Below are positions 35,089 through 47,181 of a stretch of DNA of 64,000 nucleotides, in pieces (the stretch's first letter is position 1; each line of letters starts with the position of its first letter). The stretch is from positions 77,261,944-77,325,943 of the forward strand of contig CP141130.1 in NCBI GenBank assembly GCA_035236585.1, read 5' to 3'. The position numbers and the translations under genes were made by a program. The notes under the pieces were generated by a model. It was not told the DNA's origin. It was given only the letters and a program-made list of their open reading frames with translations, and did no database searches. This DNA is from Warburgia ugandensis (Eukaryota > Streptophyta > Magnoliopsida > Canellales > Canellaceae).

Positions 35089-35947
35089 ACCTCTCGGATA
35101 CGATAACAGGCAGGACACTACCCTCAAAGCTTGTCCTCGTCCTGTACACGCTAACTCCAGTTGGCTACAAAGCAAGAGAAGAATCCCTGCCATCTAGCGT
35201 CCCCCAAAAAATCTAATTTTCTAACAGAGCGGCATCAACTAAGAGATGACATGTTGTGGGGGTCCCGTCGAACCCACAACTACGAATCTATGACAAGTCT
35301 TTTTTTTCTTTTTTGGGGTGTAGAAAGGGAGCAACAGGTGTGATAGACAGAAAGCAACTGGAGGACTAGAAGGAAATGGGACCCGGTCCAGCTCCTTTTA
35401 CACTAGCATCCAAGCAGTCCGTGAATTTGGTTTGGATCTTGTGAGCCCTTTGGTCCTCGTGGATCCATAATTTCCATCTTGTTTTACACACACAACTACC
35501 ACAACAGTGACCTTAAATTCTCCACCTTTCTTTTCTATCATCTATTTGACCACAAGTGCACCAGCAATGTCACTTTCTTTACCCTCTTTATATATCCACG
35601 GCCAAGCAATCAGCTAATTCTTTTCAGTAATCTTTGAGTGCCTCTCACATCCTTGCTATGAGCAGATCACGGGAGGAAACTATAGATGCAATTAGGGAAG
35701 TTCGGAGCAGTCAAAAGGACGTTGATATACATATAGAATTCTCACATGGCGGTCAAAGAACCAAAAAGATAAGTTTACTGTAGCTTCTAAAAACTGAAAT
35801 AAATTATTCATCTCTTGGAGCCTGTCTTAGGTAGGACCTGCAACCAAAGTACTGTCCATAGAATGGTCCTAACCTGTGTTAATCTGGGATGTAACGTGGA
35901 CTGCTGTAAAAATTGTTGGCAAACAGAGGATAGGAATTTACGATGCA
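35089..35947. other. No gene recognised
   Basis: Intergenic. Short frames only. Confidence 0.4.
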
Positions 35948-35958
35948 TGCTTTCATGA

Positions 35959-36130
35959 GAGCCTTAGCGCAATAGTAGAGTTGCTGTCATGTGACCTTAA
36001 AATCATGGGTTCAAGGCATGAAAATAGCCTCTTGCAAAATGTAAGTAAAACTACATACTATTAACCCTTGTAGTCCACCCTTTCTCTGGACCCAACATAG
36101 CAGGAGCTTTGTGCACCAAAGCTGCCCTTT
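35959..36130 (+). mobile_element. Au-type SINE, near full length
   Basis: Starts 'gagccttagcgcaatagtag', has 'gggttcaaggcatg', 'cctcttgcaaaatg' and ends 'gctgcccttt'. An imperfect 11-bp target duplication flanks it (tgctttcatga at 35948-35958 against tgcgtttatga at 36131-36141, two differences). Confidence 0.85.
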
Positions 36131-36141
36131 TGCGTTTATGA

Positions 36142-38582
36142 TATTGTCGGGGCCTGGCCTACAGAGATACACGGTTTAGAAGATAAATGATTTGGATTAA
36201 TGGTTTAGACTATTTGTACATTTTGTTGCTAGAGATCGTACTTCATTTATTGTATCACTTTTGCCAAAGGTTGTCAGGATCTTTACCATTGAGATTACTT
36301 TTTGGGCCCTACGAGTGTCATGTGCTACACCCGATCGACATTTTTAGTTAATAGGCGATCCCGATTGGCGATCTTATTGCTGTTGATTTCACCTTGATCT
36401 CAGATGACTCTAGCTGATAGATTTCTTAACAACTAAGTTATCTTACTTGCGTATCACGATAAACAGGAAAATGGTCTTCATTTACAGTACTTTATATAAC
36501 GACAAAAAGAGACATTATGTTAAACAAAGAGGCTTTCCTTATGCTTTTCACGTTGTCTGACAAAGCATAGTGTCTTTGCACACTTCAAGAGGTTCAAGTT
36601 TGTCACATGTTAGTGGATGTATTATCAAAAATGTAGGAGGATTAATGATCCGGTGAGGTAAGTAGTCTGGGTTTTGGCAGATTTTCTTCCATCTCCATGA
36701 ATCAAATCATCACATTATTGGATACTTGTCTGATTCTTTCATTCTTTCTGCAAGTAATAAACAACTCAAAGGCAAGTGATCGAGAGATATGGAAAGGAAG
36801 AATGTGGCTCAGGAATAAGACAGGAACGCACGAGCACATAGATACAAAAGCACATGAGAGACCAGACAAGGCATGGGAAATTGGAATCCGGTCAGTGATG
36901 TATCAGATGGCTGTTTACAGGTTAATAATTATTTAAGGGTTTTTTATTTTTATTTTTTGGAATGGTAAACATGAGAGACTCCTTGTTGTGCCACTGCATA
37001 TTCTATAAACCTGGTTACAAAATCTTCAAAATAATTAAAAATACTCTGAAAAGTCCTGACGTTTTGCCTCCTAGATTAACTTTAAAAAGCCGCTAAGAAT
37101 TAAAAACTCCAGCATTTTTTTGTTAACCTTAGAAAGAGAGAGAAGGATAAATGACTTACAACTGGGGAACATAGAACATAGTTTACAATACACTACAATG
37201 ACTTATAACCTAGAGAACATGGCTCACAACCCAAGGCACCATGACATAGAAAAGGGAATGTAGGAAGGATATTAACATTCCTTTTACATTTACTAAATCA
37301 AACACATAAATTTATGAACATTTTACCCCTCTGAAAAGATTAAAATAAATTAAGAATATGAAAAATGCAAAGATACAATCGTGGGGATCTTCGCTTGTAA
37401 AAAGAAGAAGAAAAAAAAAAGATCAAGATCAAATATTTAAATTTAAAACACTTTTCCCCCTTTGAATAGATCAAAATAAGTTAAGAAGATGAAGATGCAA
37501 AGATACAATCGTGGGGTAGATTTTCCCTATATTTACAAGAATTACCTAGTGACTCCTGTGAAATGTGCAAGGGAGTTAGCTGACAGAAAATTACTAACAA
37601 AAGATATATCAACATGAACCATAACTTAGCCCAAGCAATGGCATTCGTCAAATAATCAAACACCAATTTATTGAAACAAAAATGAATTTCACAAATAATT
37701 TGACAAATTCTTTATCAATATTTGTAATTAGTTGCAAATGCAAAATACAAAATTAAACTCACAACCCAATAAGGCAATTTTGCTGACTTTGTCCCCAAAT
37801 TTCCCTAATCTGCCTAATCTATCTTCCCAACTTGTTCCCGCGTCCGAACCTTGTAACTGTGTTTCCGAAGAGAGAGGATCTGAGCCTAAAAGGTACATCT
37901 GGGGCTCAAACGGTAATGGTTAGTGATCAGAAAATTTTACGTTTTTCCCTTTTGGAAAGTATTTAAATTTTTATCATTTAGGTCACATTATGGATAGAAT
38001 TTAACTAAAAAATTTCTACACTGGATCAGATGTTATTGACTTTCCCAACTGTGGCATTGTGGAATATTTTTTATGCATGGCCAACCTAAGATGTAGCCTA
38101 GAATATGAGAAGTTAAGATCACCAAGCATACTAATAAATCTAATGACTCACGGGTTATTAGCCCAAATATGAGTTAACTTATGTTTGTTTATGTTTATAG
38201 GACCCATAAATCTCATTTGTCGCTCTACAGTCGAGACTCCACCATTATTTTAGTGACCGATACGGCAAGACGTCATCTGATTCCCTTTGTTTTAGAACAG
38301 CGCACAGGAAAAATGTCCTCTTCATTATTTCCTTTCTTTTCCATAGTTGGACACACACTCCCGAGCAACACGGAAGCCATGTCCTATCACGGGAGATGCC
38401 TTCGTACGCCACTGCGCTAGAATGCCTCTTCATGTTACAATTATTTCGATGTTAAAATTTTAGAAAAACTTATTTAAGAGGTTCAAAAAAAGAAAGAATC
38501 CCACCGAAAATAACTTCACACATCAAACTAGAACTTCCCTTTGCGAAACTCTCATTAAATTCATACGATGTAGAGTCTAGGT
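36142..38582. other. Gene-free intergenic sequence
   Basis: No gene seen. Contains the direct repeat pair near 37319 and 37449, listed separately. Confidence 0.4.
37319..37516. repeat. Diverged direct repeat pair, about 68 bp each
   Basis: Copies at about 37319-37386 and 37449-37516 share 'gcaaagatacaatcgtgggg' and the preceding 45 bases with several differences, 130 bp apart. Confidence 0.8.
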
Positions 38583-38770
38583 TGAAGGGGAGTTTTGATA
38601 CAATGGTAAAGTTGTTGTTGTGTGACTTTGAAGTAATGGGTTCAAGGCGTAAAAACACCCTCTTGCAAAAATATAAAATAAGACTGCATACTATAAATCC
38701 TTGTAGTCTTTCCTTCCACAACTCGTTCATAAACAGGAGCTCAATGCACTGAGGCTGATGTCCTTCTTTT
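38583..38770 (+). mobile_element. Au-type SINE, diverged
   Basis: Starts 'ttgaaggggag' like the copies at 40492 and 54235, has 'tgggttcaaggcg', 'cctcttgcaaaaa' and 'gcactgaggctg', and ends near 'tccttctttt'. No clear target duplication remains. Confidence 0.78.
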
Positions 38771-39295
38771 AGACTCTACGATTCCTATTATTTTGACGAG
38801 GTTCAGTGAGCCGAAAGCAACAAGACTTGGTCTGGTATGGTGAAACAGACAGCCACTCATTTTTTGTAAGCTACTACCAAATTTTGAAACTCAGTCCATG
38901 GTTTGGCGCGTAAGATATCTTCATGTTTACTCATTGGCGCTCACGGAAATTTTTGAAAGGGAAACTACGCCTCTTCTTAACATACTCCTCCTCAGTTGTT
39001 TTTTTTTTTTTTTTTTTTTTGGTATTTTGCTTCACGACGGGTCAAATTTAAAGCCAAAAAACCGGAAAGTGTCTATCCGAAGTTAGGAGTTTAGGACTAG
39101 CATTTCTTTTTTCGAAAATATATATCTTACAGATTTGAGAGGATTTTAGTTTATGACGACCATGCAAATTGGTACCAAGTATGCTGTAATAATTTAGCAT
39201 GAGTATTGGGTTATCTAGTATTGATTTATAGGTTTAACTATACTCAGTTTATGGTTTATAACTAGCAATATGAACGAGATATATATGCCAAAAGT
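38771..39295. other. Intergenic; poly-T run
   Basis: No gene seen. A run of about 22 T lies at 38999-39020. Confidence 0.45.
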
Positions 39296-39490
39296 GAGCC
39301 AACAGTTGGTCTAATGGAAAGAGTTCATTTTCTCCTTGCAAGACTCGTGTGACCTTGAAATTACAGGTTCAAGGCATAGAAACAGCCTCTTGCAACATGC
39401 AAGGCAAGACTACATACTAATAACTCTTGTAATTCGTCCCTTTTACAGACCTCACATATACAGAAGCTTAATGTACCAGGCTGTCCTTTA
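39296..39490 (+). mobile_element. Au-type SINE, strongly diverged
   Basis: From 'gagccaacagttggtctaat' through 'caggttcaaggcatagaaac', 'cctcttgcaacatgc' to 'ccaggctgtccttt'. It has an extra stretch near 39330 relative to the other copies. No target duplication was found. Confidence 0.72.
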
Positions 39491-40482
39491 AGACGCATGC
39501 ATACATAAAGAATTTCGGTGGACTTTGGTTTGCCCCAACTTTCTTCAGTGATGACAGCCCTTTCAATTGGGATATATACAAACTAGTTGTCACGTTTATT
39601 ACGATATCCGGGCAAAACACCACCAACTTCTGGGAAACATAAAGATACATTTCTACAACTTATTTAAATCACATTCCTTAAAGTACATCACATATTTTTC
39701 TACAACTCATAGAAATCACATTCCTTCCCTCCCTTTTCTGTCTGACCATCCATGATGGAGTTGGTTTAAACAATATTAAAAGAGTGAAAAAATGGACAAG
39801 GCAAATGTTCGGAAAATTCAGAACGTTTGCGGGCAGATCGGAAGAAGATTTACAAATAGAGAATAATGTTTGAGAATTTGACAGACTATTGATGAAATTT
39901 GAGTTGATTTGATAAATTCATGTTAACTTCCATAAATTTAAGTTTAATTCAAAAATGTAAAAACATTTTATTGTTCCAGATTATATTAGGACATCAAAAA
40001 GTAGGGATTTCTTCAAAATAATTTCAAGTATTTAAAGACTTATGTAAGTCTCGTCCAAACACAGGCTCGGCAGAATCCCATTGCGTCATAATTAACCATT
40101 CACTTTTACGTGTGAAAGCTAAGATTAGTAATGGTAAAAAAAAAGGATGCTAAAAGCAGACTAAAACCAGTTTATTTTGGTGACTCAGATGATTTATCTG
40201 CCATTGCCATGTCTGTGTTTGTAATTAGTAGTGGAGTTGATTTAGTTCGCATCCAGATTTGCGTGATTTTGTGTGTTGTTTTCTGTGGGCCTTGTTTCTT
40301 TCCTGTGGGAGACTAACTAGGTCTTTCTAAAGTTTGACATGGTCCCAACTATTTTATAGTAAGCTAGTAGTTAAGCTGAAAGCAATAGCTAAAGAAAAAG
40401 TCTATCAAGATATCTCTATAAATTGATTTATCAGCTATATATTGAACTTTACTTAATGTAATAAAATTGAGGATAATTCAAC
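39491..40482. other. Intergenic, AT-rich
   Basis: No gene seen. Confidence 0.4.
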
Positions 40483-40491
40483 TTTAGTTAG

Positions 40492-40642
40492 TGATGAAGG
40501 GGAGTATTGTTGTCGTCGTGTGAGTTTGAAGTCACGAGTTCAAGGCATGAAAACTGCCTCTTGTAAAGAATGCAGGGTAAAGCTGCGTACCATGGATGTT
40601 TATGGTCTGCCCCTTTCCCAAACCCTGCATACGATGGAGCCT
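40492..40642 (+). mobile_element. Au-type SINE with internal and 3' deletion
   Basis: Starts 'tgatgaaggggag', lacks about 20 bases near the first promoter box, keeps 'gagttcaaggcatg' and 'tgcctcttg', and stops at 'gatggagcc', before the usual end. A 9-bp duplication 'tttagttag' (40483-40491 and 40643-40651) brackets it. Confidence 0.75.
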
Positions 40643-40651
40643 TTTAGTTAG

Positions 40652-41345
40652 CCACAAAAGAAAGTTTAGAAATGACTATATATTCTAATAAATATATTTA
40701 TCGTATTGCATCCATGGTATTTATGAGATATATCAGCAACCTTCCGAATTAGAATGAGGATAAAAACCACGAAACAAATATATTATAAGATCTTACCATC
40801 TATCGATACAGTTCTACAGGGTTGTACCAATGAAAGACGCTAAAGTATGCTCCGAACAGTGCTTTGTGAACAAGATTCACACTGCAAGTGTTTCCTAGTA
40901 TACACTGCAGAGAGAATATATTTTGCACTCTATTGTTTTGGTTTTGGCTTCTCTTCTTTGTTTTAGACTTTTAGAAATGGCATTAACCAATGAAGAGGTT
41001 TAAGATATGAAGGCTGCAAATACCAAAAAGGGAGTGTGAATATCAAGCATCTTCAGCATGGTAGTATATCATATAGGTGGAAGTAAAGCCAGAATGGACA
41101 GGTATTCGACTTTCTTGTGTGTATTGACCACTGATTGACGGCAACATTAGAGGAAGATCAACCACCCACAAAAACAAAGACTCTTCACTGCACCACTGCA
41201 TTTCGTGCTGTTCATGGTTGCTTTTCCTTCGCTTTAGAAATCTTGCAGTGCAGTGTCATGGAATCCATAGTTTTTCATACGTTGTTACAAAAGAATGGGC
41301 TGTTTTAGATTCGAGAGAGAAACACCCGAGTGACTAGCTGAAGAA
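40652..41345. promoter_or_regulatory. Upstream region of the receptor kinase
   Basis: No gene seen. This 0.7 kb must hold the promoter and 5' UTR of the kinase gene. I could not pick a convincing TATA box. Confidence 0.4.
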
Positions 41346-44300
41346 ATGGCTCTCTTTTCATGGAGATCCATCCTGATCACGATCTTCACAGCTTCTTCTC
41401 TGCAGATCTGCATGGGCAGTGACCTGCCAGTGCAACTCAACGATGATGTTTTGGGTCTTATAGTCTTTAAATCAGACCTTTCGGATCCAACTTCTTATCT
41501 CAGTTCATGGAATGAAGATGATAGCAACCCATGTTCGTGGCAATACATAAAATGCGATCCAGCCACCAGCCGAGTAGCTCAAGTTTCCCTTGATGGTCTC
41601 GGATTGTCTGGAAAGATTGGAAGAGGACTCGAAAAATTGAAGAAACTACGAGCGCTATCTCTCTCCCGCAACAAGTTTTCTGGTAATATTCCTCCCGGGC
41701 TATCACTTATTACAGGCCTCCGAATGCTTAATCTGAGCCACAACAGTCTTTCCGGGAGGATTCCAGATGAACTTCGAAACATGACAGCCATCAAGTTCCT
41801 AGACTTTTCGGATAATTCTCTCTCGGGGCCTGTCCCAGATCATCTCTTTGAGAATTGCAATTCGCTTCGGTTCATTAATTTAGGTGGTAATTCTTTGGAA
41901 GGTCCTCTTCCTCCTACGCTTCCCAAATGTGCCTTATTGGGGGGTCTTAATTTGTCTAGGAATCATCTCTCTGGCAACCCCGATTTCAGTAATGGCATTT
42001 GGTTGCTGAAGCATCTTCGTGTATTGGATCTTTCACACAATGCATTCTCCGGTGTTGTTCCAGAAGGAATTGCAGGATTACATTACTTGAAAGGGCTTTA
42101 CTTACTGGGAAATCAGTTCTCAGGACCAGTTCCGGCTGATATCGGACTATGTCCTCACTTGAATCACATTGATTTTAGCAGTAATTTGTTCACGGGAGCC
42201 TTGCCCAGTTCAATGCAGAAGCTTAGTTCTCTCTCATTCATCGATTTATCCGATAACAGGTTGACTGGGGATTTCCCTCCATGGATTGGTAACACAACCA
42301 GTCTTGAATTCTTACATTTTGCAAACAATGGTCTCACCGGAAACCCACCCGATTCACTGGGAAATCTCAAATTGCTGAAGTCCTTGATCATATCCAATAA
42401 CAAACTGGCTGGAGTTATTCCTGTAACACTAGTTCAATGTACTAGGCTTTCTGTGATCAAACTGAGGGGTAATAGCCTTGAAGGAAGCATCCCACAGGGC
42501 TTGTTTGATCTTGGATTAGAAGAAGTCGACTTATCTTCAAACAATTTCAGTGGGTCGGTACCTCCTGGTTCATCCCGATTGTTTGAGTCCTTAAGTTTGC
42601 TAGATCTGTCAAACAACAAGCTTACTGGAAATATTCCCGCTGAGATGGGCCTCAATTTCAAGTTGAGATACTTGAACCTTTCGTGGAACAATCTTCAGTC
42701 AAGATTGCCTCCTGAAGTTGGGTATTTTCGAAACCTTTCAGTTTTGGATCTTCGTAGCAGCGGGTTATATGGATCGATTCCGGAGGATTTATGCGATTCC
42801 AGTAGCCTAACTGTTCTTCAATTGGACGGAAATTCATTAAGTGGACCAATCCCCGAACAGATAGGAAACTGTTATGATCTATCCTTGATGTAAGTTCACA
42901 CTTCCTACGAGAAATCTCTTTCACATACCAGAAATCTTTACCTTTCAATGGTCGTATGTTTATCTGCATTGTTTCCTTGCAGGACATTGTGTCATAACAG
43001 CCTGAATGGATCAATTCCAGCATCTATGGCAAACTTAAAGAAGCTCAAGATTCTGAAACTAGAATTCAACAAATTTGGTGGAGAGATACCACAACAACTA
43101 GGTAATTTGGATAATCTTCTTGCAGTTAATGTTTCCTACAACAGGCTCACAGGGAGGCTTCCTGTGAAGGGTATTTTTCCAAGCTTAGACCAAACCGCAT
43201 TACAAGGAAATCTCGGCCTCTGCTCACCCCTATTGAAAGGACCCTGTAAGATGAATGTCCCAAAGCCGCTGGTTCTCGATCCCTACACTTATGACGGGGG
43301 AAACAGTGGTGGTGGTTTGGTATCTGGGTCGCGTTCATTACAATCGAAACACGGAACTTTCCTCAGCCTTTCTGCAATTATAGCAATGGCAGCCGCTATT
43401 GTCATACTCATCGGTGTTGTAGTCATCAGTTTACTGAATGTTTCTGCTCGGAGAAGGATAGCATTCGTTGATAATGCTTTGGAAAGTTTGCGTTCAAGTT
43501 CTCCAAGATCTCGGGCTCCTGCTGCAGGGAAGCTTGTTCTCTTTACTCCTACCAATGATTTCAGGCATGAAGATTGGGTTAATAATGCCGAATTGCTACT
43601 GAACAAGGCCACTGAGATAGGTACGGGAGTCTTTGGGACTGTGTACAAAGCATATGTAGGAGGGGAAAAGATGATGGCTATTAAGAAGCTCATATCATCC
43701 AACATAATTCAACACCACGATGACTTTGAAAGAGAAGTTCGAATGCTAGGGAAAGCCAGGCACCCAAATTTAATGACACTCAAGGGATACTACTGGACTC
43801 CTCAACTGCAGCTCTTGATATCAGATTATGCTCCCAATGGAAGCTTACATTCCAAACTTCATGAAAAATCTCCTACTGCTCCTCCTTTTTCATGGGCTCA
43901 TCGGTTCAAGATTGCACTCGGAACAGCAAAAGGCCTTGCCCATCTGCACCAATCATTTCGGCCACCAATTATACACTACAACATCAAACCGAGCAATATC
44001 TTGCTTGATGAGAACTACAATGCGATGATTTCAGATTTCGGACTGGCAAGGCTTTTACCCAGATTCGACAAGCATGTTATTAGTAGCAGATTTCAGACTG
44101 CCTTAGGCTTTGTTGCACCAGAATTAGCATGCCAGAGTTTAAGGATCAATGAGATGTGTGATGTATTTGCTTACGGAGTATTGATTCTAGAGCTGGTCAC
44201 AGGAAGACGACCTATCGAATATGGGGAAGATGATGTTGTTATATTGACTGATCATTTGAGGGTGCAGTTGGAACAAGGGACTGCATTGGATTGTGTTGAT

Positions 44301-44462
44301 CCAAGCATGAGTGAGTACCCTGAAGATGAGGTTTTGCCTGTTCTTAAGTTGGGTGTGGTTTGTACTTCTCAGATACCTTCAAGCAGGCCATCCATGTCAG
44401 ACGTTGTTAAGATATTACAAGTAATTAAGACTCCAATACCTGAGAGGATGGAAGCTTTCTGA
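41346..44462 (+). CDS. LRR receptor-like kinase, probably inactive (At3g28040-like)
   Basis: Single-pass plasma-membrane receptor kinase of plants, 1007 residues, from two exons: 41346-42889 and 42983-44462. The 93-bp intron has GT (42890) and AG (42982) ends and splits a Met codon inside an LRR. A signal peptide covers about residues 1-24. The N-terminal LRR cap is at about 32-72 ('DVLGLIVFKSDL', 'NPCSWQYIKCD'), followed by about 20 LRRs to residue ~580 and a transmembrane helix at about 640-664. The kinase domain has glycine loop GTGVFG from residue 728, lysine K749 in 'AIKKL', catalytic loop H846-Y-N-I-K, and DFG at 866-868. The catalytic Asp of HRD is replaced by Asn, as in Arabidopsis At3g28040, so catalysis is probably weak or absent. 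This is the same family by LRR order and length; ligand and pathway are unknown. The start is the first Met, directly before the signal peptide. Confidence 0.95.
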
Positions 44463-45106
44463 GAATCCAAATTTCGGCCAACAGTGCTATTTTGTTTCTG
44501 TTGGAGAAATTATCGACTCAGGGTGTTTGTAAGAATTTGTTCTTCTTCTTGCTCATGTAACATGCTTCAATTGATCGCTACTGTTGTGGGGTTTTATGTT
44601 TGCACACTTGAAAGATTGTGAAGCTTTAGGTTCTTGGTTGCTAGTATTTACTCCTGTAATGTGGCCATAAAGCCAGCCATAACACCCTTCTCTTTTCTTT
44701 TGTTTAAAAATAATAGTAAAAGAATTGATATAGTCGCCCCCCTTACTAATGCTATGGATGCCTATAATTTTAGGTGTCCCAGATTTCATAATATTGCCCT
44801 TCACTTAAATGCTGTCTCCTAAAATTCTAATTTAATGATATAACCACTGTTCTCTTGACTTACAAAATACATGGCCAAAAGTTTCAGTACCAATTTCATA
44901 ACTAAAAGCAACAACGAAGATAAAAGAATTTATCTTCTTAGAGAGTTATGGCCGTTTCCTACCTAATGAATAAAAATGAGGAATTTCATAACCCGCAAAG
45001 ATCAGAGAGTACCTTTTTGAATGGTAGCTTTAAGAGGATATCTTACTCCCACTCATTTGGACTTATCAGTCTTAAGATTTCGGATTTTGCACCACCAACC
45101 ATAGTG
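44463..45106. other. 3' UTR and intergenic sequence
   Basis: Follows the kinase stop codon. The first 150-200 bases are probably 3' UTR. No second gene seen. Confidence 0.45.
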
Positions 45107-45200
45107 GCGTGAAAGTAGCCTCTTGCAAAAAGCAAGTAAGACTGCATACTATTGACTTTTTGGTCCACCCCTTTCCCAGACCCCTACATATGCGGGATTT
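45107..45200 (+). mobile_element. Au-type SINE fragment
   Basis: Central part only: 'ggcgtgaaagtagcctcttg' through 'ttggtccacccctttccc' to 'acatatgcggga'. Both ends are lost, and an A-rich run follows. Confidence 0.7.
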
Positions 45201-47181
45201 AAGAAAAAAACAAAAAAAAAACCCTATAATGGCACAAATGCGTGTCGAGCAGACATGATGGGTTTTTAAAACTCCTTGCAAACAGGCCTCTTTCCATTGG
45301 CGATGGCCTCGTCTTGATCAAATTGATACGATCTACCAGACCTTCTGAGTTCCACCAATAGAAGGAGTTGTTTTCTTAGGTTTTAGTCACATAGATGGGA
45401 TTTCTACTCAGCTTAGAAGCAGAAACAGGTATGTTGCTTTGTCTTGACTACACAAGTAATGTAGAAATTACATGTTGTCCATTAGACATACAGCAAAGAC
45501 ACAGATGCAGCCCAGCCGGTTAGTCATCGATTGATCCTTATCTTCTGGAAAATTGTAAGTATACAGTAACGCAGAAATCTTAGCCATTGAATGATCACAA
45601 ACATCCAACTGTTTAAGGTTTAAAATACTAATTGTTACTGAAAATCCTGAGGAATCTATTCATTTTACTCCTAAAGAGTGATTAGGATCCTCCCTTGCAG
45701 AAGATCTTTGGTTCATGGCCTATCCACTGTTTGGCCCAAAAGATGATCTGTTTGGGCCACCACGCATCCGGGTCCCTGCAGCGCTACACGCAACAGACAA
45801 ACTGGATGGAACTGCAGGACGGTGGAAAAGATAACTCAGTCAATTTCAGTGGAAAGGATAACTTTGCTGTACGTATGTCCATCACAATTTGAACCACCAA
45901 ATGACAATATATATCCTCAATTACAAAAATTCTAACATGGATCATATAATTGTCTGAGGCTTCTCTTGCAAGGTCCTCTTTCATTCATTTTTACCGTCTT
46001 TTCTACACCTTGAAAGGTCAAAACAAGAATGACATACCAATTGGCTGCTTGGAATGGCTATCAGGGATAAACTCTTTCATGGATTGACTTGGATAGGGCT
46101 TAACAATTTTCCACAAATTATTCCTTGCTTCTATAGTCTATCCGTGTTTAAGCCATCCAATAGCAAAGAGATATGAAGGCTACCCACGGACAAACTTATT
46201 CATGGATAGCTGCCCCTGAGCCAAAAAGACATACAAAGAGAATAAACTATGCCAACGTGCAACTTTTAGGAAGAAAAACAGGTCAACTGGTAACAATCGA
46301 ATAAGTGAAGGCAATGCTCAATCAAAAATCAACCTGAAAATACGAGTAGACTATGGGCTTGCTGAAGAAGGTGACACCATACTCATGCAGTTCGGTTGGC
46401 AGGAAATGAACAAAATAGATTTACACCAACTACTTCCAAGATGCATGGTTTGGATCACCTAAGCTCTAGCCCTTGCTAATCCAATTGATCACGATTGTTT
46501 GCTGAGAACAAGTGGCACACGTCTTCGGCTTGTGAAAAATGAAAACCCGCCATTATTATGGGCAAGCACAGAGTAGAAGAAAGACCCACCGGCCAAAAGT
46601 ATGTCCGCTACATGAATAAGGACATGTCCATCGTGATCAGTAGTTCATATAGATTTCCGCTTAAATGCAGCAGAAATGGTGATTAGGCCATAAGATTATC
46701 CACGTTAAGAAGGCCTTATCCAAAAGGAGGATCATACATGCCTAACATGACCCCTGACCCCCGTGTGCCGATCGAATTAAACCAAGAACGGGATCAACGC
46801 AACTCAGTGCAGCAATATCCAAATTAAATGCCCCCAAGAAACAAAGCCTGTTTACATTAAACTCTGAGAAACAACTCCCCACAAGAAGTTGGAGTCATAT
46901 GAAAACTGTAAAACGATGTCTTGCCGCTATGATATATCTTTGGTTCATGTACATGTTTCAGTTACTCCAACTTACACTGCACGAGAATGTGCTCTATATG
47001 GAAGGCTAACACATAGCCCTGTACATGTAATTACGCCGTGTAGTCAACTGCTATCCTTTCACGGCACCTTCACTGGCTGGACCAAAACATTGTTATTGAT
47101 TTGAAACAGAGCAGGGATCACTCCTCTATCCAAAAAGAAACAAAAGTAAACAAGCCGAAGACCCACATAACCACCCTCAAA
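45201..47181. other. Intergenic between convergent genes
   Basis: No supported gene. The part nearest 47181 is likely 3' UTR of the WD40 gene. Short frames (45695-45984, 46889-47104) match nothing. Confidence 0.45.

Noticed and set aside
34882-35197. Overlapping frames with Ser-Leu or Arg-Glu repeats
   Set aside because: Artefacts of the CT tract; no domain on either strand.
42948-42982. Upstream Met in the second kinase exon as a separate gene start
   Set aside because: It lies in the intron. Splicing 42889 to 42983 continues the LRR in frame, as in Arabidopsis.
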